A stretch of 64,000 nucleotides of DNA from Bettongia penicillata ogilbyi (GCA_023548195.1 JAJHZJ010000577.1:1046574-1110573); one strand, 5' to 3'. Counted from the first letter of the stretch, positions 32,395 to 43,875 are shown. The notes: a model not told the origin generated them from the sequence alone. Numbers and translations are program-made.

Positions 32395-32705
32395 CCCTTT
32401 ACTTTACAGGTAAGGAAAATGAAGCCCATACAAGTGACTTGCCCAAGCTCTTGCTGTTGCTCACTTGTGTCGAAGGCTTCATGAGTTCCATCTGGGGTTT
32501 TCTTGGGAAAGAAACTGGCTCCTTCTCCAGCTCATTCATTTCTTCATACAGATGAGAAACTGAGGCAAATAGGGTTAAGTAACTTGCCCAAGGGTCACAC
32601 AGCTAGTAAGTGTCTGAGATCAGATTTGAACTCAGGAAGAGGAATTTCCCTGACTCCAGGCCAGGTGCTCTATCTACTGTACCATCTAGCTGCCCAGAGT
32701 TGCTC
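32395..32705 (+). mobile_element. Composite SINE (two overlapping marsupial SINE bodies)
   Basis: 32,400-32,465 has 'ttactttacaggtaaggaaa' and 'gacttgcccaagctcttgct'. 32,480-32,700 has 'gttttcttgggaaagaaact', 'gatgagaaactgaggcaaat', 'acacagctagtaagtgtctg' and 'gtaccatctagctgcccaga'. The second is well preserved. Confidence 0.85.
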
Positions 32706-32824
32706 AAATTAGGCCAAATGGAATTACTGGTTGAATACAGCTAAGCTAGTAGGAGGATGACTGGGGGTCCAATGATTCCATGTTTTTTCCTCCTTCCACA
32801 CTTCACTGTGATAATGGTAGTAGA

Positions 32825-33005
32825 GCTGCAGTTAAGTGGTGAATTGGATGGAGTGTTGCACTTGGAATCTGGATGACCTAAGTTCAAATTTTGCATTAAT
32901 CACTTACGGGCTCTATGACCCTTAGAAGTCACTTTGCTTTCCTCACGTGAGAAATGAGGAGGCTGGATTTAGACCCCCTTTCATCTTTAAATCTATGATC
33001 CTAAA
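32825..33005 (+). mobile_element. SINE fragment
   Basis: 'aattggatggagtgttgcac', 'gaatctggatgacctaagtt', 'gggctctatgacccttagaa' and 'ctggatttagacccc' follow the SINE body. Confidence 0.75.
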
Positions 33006-33059
33006 CCCATCATATAGGTTTTAACACAGACCCACAAAAATTAAAGAAAAATGGTTTTA

Positions 33060-34330
33060 AGAGATGTCATCATACCACCTCACCAAGCTGTGTGGACTGA
33101 AAAGCTTTGATAACACAATGCAGAGGATATCCAAATCACAGAAAAACAGGCTGAGGTGCATTTCATCCCTGTCATTCTATCTGCTATTAGAGTTATACCA
33201 AAGATGCTTTCATTGAGTACATAGAGGGTAAGCTTATATCCTAATATCTTTATTTAACTACAAAAAGTTATTTTATCAACCTGTGTAATAGTTTAAGAAG
33301 ATGGAATATGAAAATAATAATAGCAGAACAGTTACTTCTCCCTGGACCATTTCCAGGGTGCCTCTGCTGGCAGTTCCTCTGCCCCAGGTGGAGTCTTATG
33401 AAATAACAGACAAAATTAAAGAGATACTAAACCCTGAAGAAGGAAAAGTTGAAGAACCTGTCATTAAAAACTATCAGTTAATATAAATATTAGTGACAAA
33501 AGCTGACAAAATAGACAGCAAAAACAAAAGTAATGCCTCAAATGATTATAAGAGGAAAGAGATGCAATTTAGACTGGAAGATTGGAAAGGGTTTAAAAAA
33601 AATTTTTAAATTTTGATGTTACAAATCTAACTGGCAGACAACTATGACAAAATAGAAAAATTTTTAAAAACTTGCTTTTGCTATAACAATTATGAATAAG
33701 TGCAGTAAACCACAATATTTAACAAAAAGTTTCAAATTGTTCCTGGATCTGCACACAACAGTGTGCAATGTGGCTGTTTCTATGGTGGGATATACAGGAA
33801 TAAAGCTGGCACCACAAAGTATAGGCATTAAATTCCACTGTGGCAAAATCTACTTGAGAGAGCTTCTGAAACCCTGGGGAAGGAAAGGTAATGGAAGATT
33901 TCATCAACATCTAGCTGGCACATTCAGAAGATGACAGAAACATCATATTGCACAATTAAAGGAAAACAAAATGAAACATGTGGACTGGGATCCATAAAAC
34001 AAAAGTACATGAGAAATTCTAGGCTTCATTAATCAGCCTTTGAAAGCAAAAGTCAAAATCTTGAGGTGCAACAAGAAGTTAAATCGACACAAAGAACAAA
34101 ATAAATACATCAACATCCATCAGATTTGCTTCAGAGACTTGAGAAGCAAAGACATCAGAAGAGACATAACCTCTTAAGGAGGAAGAGGTGAAAATTACAT
34201 GGCTGCAAATAGTCTAACACCACAAAAAACTCTGTTGGATTAATCATGAAACAGAAAGCTTTTTCTCTGTGAATGTAATACACAATTATGTTAGGAAACA
34301 ACTACATTAAAGGAGGTTAGTGACACTCTA
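33060..34330 (+). pseudogene. Unrecognised A-rich, partly coding-like stretch
   Basis: I do not recognise this. 33,301-33,486 has an open frame with a coding-like flavour (VPLLAVPLPQVESYEITDKI, then ILNPEEGKVEEPVIKNYQLI). 33,692-33,934 has another, with VAVSMVGYTGIKLAPQSIGI. The region before 33,301 vaguely resembles the C-terminus of non-LTR retrotransposon proteins ('AEVHFIPVILSAIRVIPKM'), with stops. It could be a decayed retroelement, a processed pseudogene, or chance. No introns, poly-A signal or target duplications were established. Confidence 0.25.
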
Positions 34331-34424
34331 GCTTCCCTGAAGATTTGGGTGATTGTGGGTACAGAGAAGATCCATAATTCTTGTCTCCAATGCTGCACAG
34401 TGGTGCAGAAAATGGGGGATACAA

Positions 34425-34520
34425 AGGGGATGAGCACTTATTAAAGTACCCACTATGTGCCAGACCCAGCTATGTGCTTTACAAGTATCTCATTTGATCC
34501 TCATAATCACCCTGGCTGTG
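34425..34520 (+). mobile_element. MIR/THER1-type SINE fragment
   Basis: 'gcacttattaaagtacccac', 'tatgtgccagacccagctat' and 'atctcatttgatcctcataa' match the SINE 5' part only. Confidence 0.75.
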
Positions 34521-34695
34521 TGATTGTCCTCTTCTCTCTTGCCCATCTTTCTCCTACTCTGGAGTTCATCTAGGCCAGCCACACAGCATTCCCCAGAAGA
34601 AGTCAAATGAAGGACAGATTGTGGTTTTGACTTCTTGGTCTAATTTTTCAGGGAGGTCTCTTTAAGTCTTAGTAACAGACTATCTTGGGCAGAGA

Positions 34696-34704
34696 CAAGA
34701 TGAT
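34696..34704 (+). promoter_or_regulatory. Diverged YY1-like CAAGATGAT at L1 5' end
   Basis: One mismatch at the last G relative to the CAAGATGG seen in the other 5' ends; same distance from the element start. Confidence 0.35.
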
Positions 34705-35474
34705 GGAGTACAGGCAGTAATCCGATGAAACATTCCCCAAATTTCCCTCCAAATAACTTTAAAATAATTTCTCAAATCAAACTGTGTAGAGGCAGAGCCA
34801 ACTAGAGGTCAGATTACAACATTCTTCCTCAGGAAGGTGGCAGGAGAAGTGTGTGACACTGGGCTAGGGGCCGGACTGGAGTGTAGCTGCAACACCAGAA
34901 GTAGGTCTTGGGGCATGTTGCAATAATGGCTGCTTTGGGAGCTCTCAGGCCAAAGAAGGGGGTTGGACAACTGCTCAGAAAGGGATTACGGGGACCCTCT
35001 GCTGGTACTGGGTAGCTGGCATAGGCTAACAACGCTACGGCCCATACACAGTTCTAGGTCAGTTACATGGTGAAAAGGAGCACTAGCTCTTGTGGCTGCA
35101 GGGGAACAGGGGACTTGGTTACAGTTCCAAGAACCAGAGCAGCACTTGCACCTGCAGAGGAGAAGGGGTCCCGGTAACAATCCCAGGGCTAACAGTAATG
35201 TTAACACTTGTGGCTGCAAGAAATCAGGGACCCTTCTTTGGGTAAACACCAGAGTGCATATTAGGATAGTAGTAACCACACATCTCCCTGGATCATACCA
35301 ACTTGGAAGTAGTAAAGACTTGTATGCCCTCAACACTAGCTCTGAAAACAGCAGTATGAAAAAGACTGAAGCTTGGGACGTTATCTCCCCAACTTCAGAT
35401 AAGCAAAGTTGAACTTTAACATAAAATTCGAAGTCAAGAAATAGAAAAATAAGCAGACAACAAAAAAAAAGAGC

Positions 35475-36729
35475 TTGATCTACTATGGTGACAGTGAAGA
35501 CCAAGATATAAACTAAAAAGAAGACAACAAAGTGATAACAGCTATAAGCAAAGCCCGAAAGGGAAAAAAAATTGAGAAAAGAAACGACAGTGATGTGAGA
35601 AAATCTTGAAAAGAGAATTAATAGCTTATGTAAAAAAGGCACAAAAATACAGAAGAAAAACACCTTAGGAAGAAAAAAAAAAGAACTAGTCTAATAATAA
35701 AAGAGGCACAAAAATTTACTGAGGGAAAAAAACCTTAAAAAGCAGAATTGGCCAAATGGAAAAGGAGGTACAAAATCTTACTGAAGAAAATAACTCATTA
35801 AAAAATAGAATTGGGTAAATGGAAGCTAAAGACTCTATGTGATATAAAAAAAAATTCAATAAAATAAAAGAATGAAAAAATAGAAGAAAAGGAGGAAAAA
35901 AATCTAAGATAAGGAAGTGATTGCAGAAAACTGAAAACAAATTAATTAATAAAAAAGAAGAGACAAAGGTCACATCTGAAGAATCCGAATCCTTTCCTGG
36001 CAAAGATTAGTTTTCATATAAATTTTGTTAAAAATTAAGCAACATATGCAATTGAATTTTAAGTATATTTGTCACTTAACATAGGCATGAGGTACCCACC
36101 TTACACCTATTGAACATGACAAATGCTAGAGGGGATAATGCCTGTCATGAGTCAGGAGAGAATAAATATTTCATATAAACTCTATTTTTATCAACTGGTT
36201 AGGTTGCTCAAAAAATAATTACCATTTCTCAGCAAGACAGCTTGCAAAATTCTAGTATTCTACTATTTGCTATAGTAAAATTCTACTATATAATAAGAAC
36301 ATTTTTACTTTTGTTTGTTTTAAATCCAGAAATAAACTTGGTAAGGAATAAGAAAAAAAATACACGAAAGCCAAATATTTCATTGAGAAACAACTGACCT
36401 GCAAAAGAGATAGAGAACAGATAATTTAAGAATTATTGGACTATTTGATAACCATAATAAAATGAGATGAGATATAATATTTCAAGAAATTATCAAGTAA
36501 AATTCCTGATATCTTAGACACAGAGAATAAAGTAGAAACTGAAAGAATCCACCCATCATCTCCTGAAAGAGATTCCAAAATGAAAAGTCCTAGGAATATT
36601 ATAGTCAAATTCCAAAACTTCCAGACCAAGGAGAAAATATTGCAAACAGCCAGAAAGAAACAATTCAAATTTTGTGAAGTCAGGGTCAGGATCACACAAG
36701 ATTTTGTAGCTTCCAAGTTAAAGGAGTAG
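35475..36729 (+). pseudogene. L1 ORF1p, interrupted
   Basis: ORF1 landmarks are a Lys-rich coiled coil (35,700-35,930), then after a roughly 440-bp interruption 'gaacagataatttaagaatt' (RRM signature, 36,410), 'ggaatattatagtcaaattc' (36,592) and 'gatttt gtagcttccaagtt' ending at TAG 36,727-36,729. The interruption contains a short L1 3'-like piece at 36,088-36,160 ('ccaccttacacctattgaac', 'gacaaatgctagaggggata'), a second copy of the block at 37,190. Multiple stops. Not functional. The 225-residue open frame on the opposite strand at 34,986-35,663 is antisense to this element and not a gene. Confidence 0.75.
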
Positions 36730-37384
36730 AAGGCTTGGAATATGATATTCCACAAGGCAAAGGAGATAGGGTTACAGCCAAGACTAACCTATCTAGCAAA
36801 ACGGAGGTACAATCCTTCAGGGGGAAAAGCAGATGTTTAATGAAGTAGAAGACTTCTAAGAATGTCTGATGAAAAGACCAGAGAATCTTACATTCAAACA
36901 CAAGACTCCAGAGAAGCATAAAAAGGTAAACATGAATGAGCAATCATAAAGGACTAAAAAAAATTGAACTGTTTACATTACTATGTGGAAAGATCATATA
37001 TGTAACTCCTTAGAACTTAATTATTATTTGGGCAATTAGTTTACACAAGCAGAGAACATGATTCAAGTCAATTATGTTGGGATGACCTCCCTCCACACAC
37101 AAAAAATGAAAACTTGAGAAAGAGAGATACACTGGGAGAAGGAGGAATAAAAAGGTAGAATGGGGAAATTTTTCTCCCAATAATTCTGAGGTACCACCTC
37201 CTACCTATCAATCATGACAGATGCTAGAGGGGATAAGGGAAAATAAACATGTCAATAAATTGCTGGCAGATTTGTGAACTGGTCTAACCATTCTGGAGAC
37301 AAGTTTGGAACGATGCCCAAAGGTGTATAGAACTGTGTATACCCTTTGACTCAGCATTACCACTACTCAGTCTATATCCCAAAG

Positions 37385-37404
37385 AGATAAAAAAAAAAAA
37401 AAAG
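37385..37404 (+). repeat. Poly-A tract inside the L1 3' end
   Basis: A 15-base-class A run expanding the 'aagagataaa' part of ORF2. Confidence 0.85.
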
Positions 37405-37514
37405 GAAAAGGACCTATATGTACAAAGCTATTTATAGCAGCTCTTTTTGCGGTGACAAAGAATTAGCAATCAAAGAAATGCTCATTAGTTGGAGGAAGGC
37501 TGAACAAGTTGTGG

Positions 37515-37832
37515 TATGTGTGTATTCATCCTTTGTTGCTGAAGAAGACCATGCCATCAGAGAAATAATGACATGACTTGCATTTGACTTTGTTTTGAGT
37601 AAGGGAGGGCTGGGCAAGTCCCTAGCCTCACTTCTCCTCCAGAGCCATCTGAGTCCAGTGACCAGATATTCATCAGGATGACTAAAGATGACCCAGGATG
37701 AGGCAATTGGAGTTAAGTGACCTGCCCAAAGTCACACAGCTAGTGAGTGTCAAGTGTCTGAGGTGATATTTGAACTCAGGTCCTCCTAACTCCTGCACTG
37801 GTGCTCTATGCACTGCACTGGCTGTGGTACAT
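37515..37832 (+). mobile_element. Marsupial SINE inserted into the L1 3' end
   Basis: The L1 reading 'caagttgtggtatgtg' stops, and 'tgtattcatcctttgttgct' begins a SINE with 'tgctgaagaagaccatgcca', 'gagggctgggcaagtcccta', 'tcacttctcctccagagcca', 'acctgcccaaagtcacacag' and 'gtgctctatgcactgcactg'. The L1 resumes with 'gtacatgatttttatggaat'. Insertion after the L1 is therefore dated by nesting. A repeated 'gtggtat/gtggtac' at the edges may be the target duplication. Confidence 0.85.
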
Positions 37833-38294
37833 GATTTTTATGGAATACTACTGTGCTATAAGAAATGAATGAGGGAGGTGGTTTCAGAAAAAAAATTGCA
37901 AGAACAATATGAATTGATGCAAAATGAAGTGAGAAGAACTAGATCACTGTACACAATAATAGCAATGTTGTATGCAATAATGATGATCAACTGTAAAAAA
38001 AAATAAAAAGCAACTTCATCACTCTGATCAACACAATAATCTAAGCCAATTCCAAAAGATTCATGATGAGAACAGGATATCCACCGCCAGAGATAGCTCT
38101 GATGAACTCTGAGTGCTAATCGAAGGATAATTTTCTCACTTCATTTTCTGGAGATATATTTTGCATGACTTCACATTAACAACTGATGTCATATTGTTTA
38201 CCTTCTCAGTGAGTGGGGGAGGGGTGGGAGTGAGGAAGAAAATTTGGAACTCAATTTTTTAAATGTTAAAAACATAATAAAAATTTTAAAAATG

Positions 38295-38665
38295 ATGAGC
38301 CTTCTTCCCCTCCCTCATTTTACAAATAAGAAAATTGAAATCAGTTAAAGTTAAATGACTTGTCCAAATAACACAGATTACTGGTAGTGTAAGAACTTGA
38401 ATCAGTAATATTGGCAATTGATCTATTTATAATATTTTCACAAACATAATCAAATTTGATACAACAACCCTGTGAGTTATTTTTATCCTCATTTTGTAAA
38501 TGGGATAAGAGGTTTAGAGAAATAAAAATCTCTAATATTCAGTAGCTCCTTGAAAGAAGTCACTGTTTTTGTCTTTTTCTTTTGATATTCTTAGTGCCGA
38601 GCACAATGTTTGAAATTTAATAAGTGCTTAATAAATACTTCTTGACTGAATAACTAATAAATATT
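38295..38665 (+). mobile_element. MIR-like SINE fragments and an L2-type 3' end
   Basis: 38,300-38,420 ('ctcattttacaaataagaaa', 'aatgacttgtccaaataaca'). 38,440-38,540 ('aacaaccctgtgagttattt', 'cctcattttgtaaatgggat'). 38,545-38,655 L2 3' end ('gtagctccttgaaagaagtc', 'taataagtgcttaataaata', 'cttcttgactgaa'). Confidence 0.65.
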
Positions 38666-39234
38666 ATCTATGGTCACATAATCAGTAAATGACAGAGCGA
38701 GTAATATAAAGATGATTATTTATTTCTCATATATTTTATTAGCCATTTTTCCAAATGGTAGGTGTTGTTTGATTCTGCCATACTGGTTTAGTCTGCCATG
38801 CTGATTTTCCCTAATAGATGCCTGCACTAGTTATATGGCATTTTGCTTCAATTTGTGTTCATGTAACTTCTAAAAATTATTTTCTCTTTTGCTCTATGAC
38901 ATAGAAAATACACAGGTGTGCAGGCAAGTGATTTGCATCAACACCACTGGTAGGATATGGTTTAAACTAAGGTAGCTCATCAAGCTTTAACTCAAGTGTG
39001 TCATAGATGTGCCATGGAAAGCTTTGCAAAATTAAAAGGATGTTTATTCCCACTGCATAGCACTCATTGCAGAAGTCCTATTGGCTGTTTTCTTCTTTTC
39101 ATTCTATATTTTGTTCCTCAAACACCTTTGAGAAAAACAGAGGCAAGAATTGCAAGAATCTTGCATCAATAAACTTGCCAGGTTTTATGAGAACAATTTC
39201 ATGGAGAGTTAGTGGAGAGTGTATATGTTTTGTT

Positions 39235-39460
39235 ATCCTTATATACGTCTACCTATTTACCTATCTAATTTCTTTGTTATGCCTTCTTAACTTTATACTG
39301 GTCCCTTTAAGTCTTCCCATGTTTCCCGTATATTCACCATTCTAACAGAATAGTAACATACATTCCATTACATCCATGTATCACAACTTGTTAAGCCCTT
39401 ATATAATTAGTTAAGCCATTAGTAATCATGTATACATTCACAGCTCTACCAATGGTACAT
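39235..39460 (-). mobile_element. Old L1 3' fragment
   Basis: 'tccattacatccatgtatca' and 'caacttgttaagcccttat' mirror the L1 3' block 'attccattac..catataccacaacttgttcag' seen at 2,585-2,625 and 62,170-62,205. 38,670-39,235 has no recognised feature. Confidence 0.6.
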
Positions 39461-39544
39461 TAAGGCAAACTGCTTATTAGTTATAAAATGAAACAAAACA
39501 AAATTTTGATCTAGCAAAATAAAATGCAGACTTAAAGGCTCTCC

Positions 39545-39612
39545 TTTAATAAAATTATATATAAAGACACATATACATATATGCATGTATTTATATATGT
39601 ATACACATAGAT
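39545..39612 (+). repeat. TA/CATA-rich microsatellite
   Basis: Imperfect 'acatatacatatatgcatgt' then 'atttatatatgtatacacat'. Confidence 0.75.
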
Positions 39613-39639
39613 CACAAAGGATTTCCTAAGATTCCCAAA

Positions 39640-39900
39640 CCACCTAGGTAAGGTGATGTAATGGAAGGAGTACTGGATTCAGAGACAAGAATACCTGGGT
39701 AACAATCCCACTTTTGAAATCCTCCCATAATATGGTGCAACCATGGGCCAATGACTTCACCTCCCTAATTATGTTTCAGAGAAATAAAGTGTGTTATTCA
39801 CACGTCCCCTTAAAATGTTCAAACACCTGTAGGAAGGTCTCCATGGTATCCTCTCTGGAGGACTGTAGTAAGGACATCATGAAGAATTTCATAGGATGAG
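39640..39900 (+). mobile_element. SINE fragment, decayed
   Basis: 'ggaaggagtactggattcag', 'agaatacctgggtaacaatc' and 'gggccaatgacttcacctcc' follow the SINE body. Its later part is decayed. Confidence 0.6.
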
Positions 39901-40059
39901 AAATCATAACTGGGTCATGATCTGCACCTTTTGTGGGGACAACCGTATGTCTACGTTATCTCAGATTCATTGAATAATTGAAAAAATAATATAACTGTAT
40001 AAATATGCTTATATAAATATTCCACATTCAGGCAAACAATATACACATATATAAGGAGA

Positions 40060-40385
40060 ATCACAGTGAGAGTAGATAAGAACTTCAAGTCCAACTTATT
40101 TTACAGATGAAGAAATGGATACAAAGTAACCTATTCAAGGTCACATAGTAAATTTAGTGGCAGATCTTGAATTAGACATAGGGCTGTAGAGCTAGAGGTA
40201 GAAAGCCATGTGATCCAACCCCCTCATTTGTAGTTAAGGAAACTGAGGTCCAGAGCCACAAACTGAATTGTCCAAGGTCACACAGGGAGGACATGCCAGA
40301 GATAGAATTTGAACCTGGGTCTTCTGACACAAGCCTCTTGGGCTCCTGGTCAGGCACAGGTCTGTTGACTTAATCCACTGCTATC
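40060..40385 (+). mobile_element. Two adjacent MIR-like SINEs
   Basis: 40,080-40,185 ('acttattttacagatgaaga', 'ttcaaggtcacatagtaaat') and 40,185-40,350 ('ccaaccccctcatttgtagt', 'taaggaaactgaggtccaga', 'ccaaggtcacacagggagga', 'tttgaacctgggtcttctga'). Both are plus strand. Confidence 0.8.
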
Positions 40386-41189
40386 CCCATTATACCATAC
40401 TGTTTCTCTTTACATAATTATTTTATCACATTGTACTTTCTTATCTAAAATGAAACTAACCAAATAATCTAAAACTATATATACTGCCCCTGCTTTCTCT
40501 TTGACAATTTTATATCATCTGTACATTGTGCCACTCTAGGGATATGTACCATCTTCAAACATTTAAAAACCAATAGGCCTGTCTCAAATTTTGCCCTTAT
40601 GGCACTGTCTGATCTTTAACAAGATGAAAATCTCACCTTTTGTGTTCTGCTTTTGATGGAGAAGACGATGTCACAGGATGAAAAAAGTCGTAGAACCAAT
40701 CCTGTAAATGTGTTATGTGTCAAAAGCATTCCCAGATGCAGTTGTTATTATGACTACTGCTGACAGTAAATGCTAGTACACACAGCTTGCTACTCAGACC
40801 CAAAGGAAGCTGGAAGAATTGGAAAGTGATGACATACATGTGCCCTGGTGATGTCTTGGGCTGCCAGGGATGAACTTATATTTGTCTCCCAATGATTAAA
40901 CTAGAAAACTAGGGGAAAGAATAACTAGCTAAGGGAGCAAGGATGGAGAGGATGGGGTGATGAGAGAAGTTATGGTGGCCACAATGTTCTCCCTAGTGCA
41001 TACAAGATGGTATAATTTATTACTACAGAGGCTCCTCATATCAATCTATACCTTGTCATTTATATATTTAGGTGCCTACATATATGTATTTCAAAACGTA
41101 TGCATCTACAATATCATATGATCAGCTAAAAGTTCAGACTTTAATTTTTTGGTCCTCAAAGCTAATGGGGCAGCACATTGGAGATAATC

Positions 41190-41470
41190 ACTAATGACCA
41201 CTATTAGGATATAAAGCCACAGAATCTCTGACCTTTAAAACTGGCAGGAACCTTAGAGATTCCACATTTGACAAGCAAGGAAGGAAAAAACAAGGGTGAT
41301 GAAATGATTTGCCCAACATCATGAGTAATGAACCTGGGACTCCAACATGTATACTCCAATAGCAATAGTGTTTTTTTCTATCCTTTACCTCCCTAGTTTC
41401 CTCAATCATCTCTACCAACAGAGAGGCAACACACTGTAGTAGGTAGAGAGCTGGCCTCAAAATATCAACA
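41190..41470 (+). mobile_element. MIR-like SINE, decayed
   Basis: 'aaaactggcaggaaccttag' and 'atttgcccaacatcatgagt', then 'ggtagagagctggcctcaaa', recall the MIR body and a SINE 5' part. 40,390-41,190 and 41,480-42,030 have no recognised feature. Confidence 0.5.
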
Positions 41471-42035
41471 TGTTCTGGGTAAGACACTAAGCCTATTGCT
41501 CTAGGAAATTCTTAAAGGCAGTAAGATACATGGAAGGTCTACATTGATAAAGGCTTCTCAAGGGAAGAATATAAATAAAATTACAGGCCTGGTCCTGCCT
41601 ACCTCAAAAAACCATCAACAACAAAAACCCTCTAACAATTCCTGAGGATCGCTACTTTCTTCCACTCGAGAATGCCTTCTCAGTTCCTAGAGTCCCCACA
41701 CCTCCATTAATTTGATTTCCCGTCTCTCTTTTACGGGCTATTTCTGGTCCTAACTTCTTTGGCAAAGCCCATTCCAGATATATGTTATTGTTTTGCTTTG
41801 TTTTAAATAATATTTTGCAAATATGAAGGGCTCTAAAAGAAAGTTCACTTTGAAAATCTAAAGTTGCATTTCCTAACAAAATGAAAACACTGGCTGAGGA
41901 GAAAATCTAAATAAGCTGGTATCCAAACAGCATCTCTCAAAACCTACTCAGTTATCTCTTCAGCTGGGATAGAAGGAAAGTATGTATAGTAAGTAAAACT
42001 GTTCAAATAAGTATCCCCACATAAATGTATATGGG

Positions 42036-42037
42036 TA

Positions 42038-42081
<44 letters not shown>
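42036..42081 (+). repeat. (TA)n microsatellite, about 22 units
   Basis: Uninterrupted TA dinucleotides flanked by 'ggtataatta' and 'aaaacaccac'. Long pure AT arrays are unstable and can form cruciforms. Confidence 0.95.
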
Positions 42082-42084
<3 letters not shown>

Positions 42085-42086
<2 letters not shown>

Positions 42087-42745
42087 CCACACACAGAAAT
42101 GTTCCCTTCTCTATACCAGCTCTATTTTCCCAAGATAATCACAAGAAAGCTATTTTGAACCAAAGCAAAATGGCACCATAGGAGACTCCCCAAGTTCTAA
42201 TGATCAAGAGACATAGTTTTGAATATTTGGTTTGTTTGATTGACGTTGGTTTGTTGCTTAACAACTTACCCAGAGAAAAGTCTCCTTGTTCCACTGAATC
42301 TAGTGAGTAGCACTGCAATGGTGGAGAAACCAAGTGGATGGCTTACCACTGTTACGCAGCTTGCTGTTTACTTCCTGGTACGTTAAATGATGGCAGGAAG
42401 TCAGAGTAGCAGAAAAACAGCAGAATCTGCTTCCAGCTGCTTCTCCAAACAATGACAGCTTCATTTAGAATAGCACAGTTCTACTTTAGAATGCAAATGG
42501 CTCCCTAGGACCTTTGTTTTAGGCACACCTTAATATGAATTTTTATTAGACAATCAGTTTAACACCTAGCATACCATTCACAGAATATAAGGTTTGACTG
42601 GGGCCACAAGGCTGGTGAGGATATTAGGAGTGGGAAGTCAGGCCACAATGTGGTAGAGAAACTGCACAAGTCCTAGGCCATGCGGGGGAGAGCGGAGAAC
42701 CACCTGGGGGACCAAGGAACATGGAGAAATGAGGCAGTATGTGGC
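42085..42745. other. Unassigned intron with a locally GC-richer part
   Basis: No repeat or exon recognised. 42,595-42,720 is noticeably more GC-rich ('gtcctaggccatgcggggga', 'gaaccacctgggggaccaag') than its surroundings and could belong to an unidentified repeat. Confidence 0.35.
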
Positions 42746-42749
42746 GTTA

Positions 42750-42925
42750 CAAAGTTCTGAGTTTTCATACCATGGCAGCTGTTACTTGGCAGTAGACCTA
42801 AGGTAAAATGTTGAACATTCTAGAGCTCAGTTTTCTTATCTATAAAATAAAGAGACTGAATGAAATGATTTTAAAGGTCCCTCATAATCCTAATACTGTA
42901 GAATTCTAGAAAAGAAGTTGAGAGA
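42750..42925 (+). mobile_element. SINE 3' module
   Basis: 'gagctcagttttcttatcta', 'taaaataaagagactgaatg' and 'aaaggtccctcataatccta' match the '..cctcatctgtaaaatgagg..ggtcccttccagctctaaatc' SINE 3' part. Confidence 0.7.
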
Positions 42926-43199
42926 TGTTCCGTAGGGTTCAAGGGTTAGATTGGGTACCCCATTTAATAATGCCAGATACAATATATGTTATCTGGAAGA
43001 CTTTGAAACCCTTTCAGATTCAAGCTAATCCAATGCAACTTAAATATTCTCTTCCAATCCCCAGCTCTCCTCCATTGGAAGTAGAAAAGAAAGTAGAAAG
43101 GAAAACAGAGGAAATATGAATAGGCTTTTTCCCATGCCTTTTTTTTTTTTGGTTGTTGTTGTAGGGTATAGTTCAGGCAAGCAAAAAACCCTCACAGGT

Positions 43200-43240
43200 T
43201 TCATCAATTTCAAAAAAAAAAAAAAGGCCAGCGTGCATGA
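43200..43240 (+). repeat. Poly-A and adjacent poly-T tracts
   Basis: Poly-T at 43,140-43,152 and poly-A at 43,212-43,226 face each other. They may mark the ends of unrecognised retroposed pieces. Confidence 0.6.
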
Positions 43241-43244
43241 CATT

Positions 43245-43875
43245 ATGGTGTAATTTAAATTCTTCAGACCTCAGTTCCCTCAGAAGTAAATGAGGTAGTA
43301 TTAGATTATCTCTGAGTTCCCTTTAAATACTAAAATTATGATCCTAGGAATCTATCCTTGTTTTTGCCTCTGTCAAAGTATCAGAGTAACCATGTAATCG
43401 GATCAGAGGATTGAAGCCTTTAAAGCTGAAGGGGACCTTCCGGATTATCTAGTTTGACCCTTCCTTTACAAATGAAGAAACCAAAATCCAGGCACTTTCA
43501 CTTATTTTTCCAAAATCACAAAAGTAATAAGCAGCAGAGCTGAGTATCAATAAAATGTTGTATTTTTCTCATTATTCAACTTTGCCTCCCAGGTTTTCTG
43601 GGATGGAGCAGTGTGAGTAATGGACCTTTCCACCATTTATATTTACATAGAGAGCATTCTTGGTTGGAGTAAGAGTGGGGAGGGTTGAATTTGTGAACCC
43701 AGAATCCCAGGATTTTGTAAATTTGGAGTTTCAGGGCTTATGTCTGAATTTCAGCCCTGCTAGATGTGACTGTGCAAATCATTCAATTTTATGGGCCCAT
43801 TTCCTCATCTGTAAAATGAGAAGACTACATCAGATATTGTCTGGTGCATCTTCCAAACTGGCTTTCCCTGAGTTC
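43245..43875 (+). mobile_element. Three decayed SINE/MIR pieces
   Basis: 43,245-43,345 ('gacctcagttccctcagaag', 'gaggtagtattagattatct'). 43,405-43,555 ('aagctgaaggggaccttccg', 'ccttcctttacaaatgaaga'). 43,735-43,870 ('gtgactgtgcaaatcattca', 'ccatttcctcatctgtaaaa', 'tgagaagactacatcagata'). Confidence 0.65.

Larger units (their letters stand above)
34684..38295 (+). mobile_element. L1 with 5' UTR, ORF1, spacer and 3' end; most of ORF2 missing
   Basis: 5' end at about 34,684 ('gggcagagacaagatgatgg'). 5' UTR runs to about 35,470, ORF1 to 36,729 (interrupted at about 35,935-36,375) and spacer-like sequence to about 37,170. It then goes directly to the 3' end of ORF2 and the 3' UTR (37,190-38,295, 'gaggtaccacctcctaccta' onward), with a SINE at 37,515-37,832. 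Endonuclease and reverse transcriptase sequence is absent. Either a single L1 deleted between the spacer and the ORF2 3' end, or two adjoining insertions. Confidence 0.7.
37190..38295 (+). mobile_element. L1 3' end (ORF2 C-terminus and 3' UTR)
   Basis: 'gaggtaccacctcctaccta', 'ctggtctaaccattctggag', 'ctcagcattaccactactca', 'ctgaacaagttgtggtatgt', then after the SINE 'tggaatactactgtgctata', and finally 'gaaaatttggaactcaattt' with an A/T-rich tail at 38,270. The order is that of the L1 3' end and matches 61,740-62,450 in reverse. Confidence 0.85.

Noticed and set aside
34986..35663. Longest open frame in the window (225 residues, minus strand)
   Set aside because: It is antisense to the 5' UTR and ORF1 start of the L1 at 34,684. 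Its composition is Phe/Leu/Val-rich, as expected from the complement of A-rich L1 sequence. No domain resemblance.
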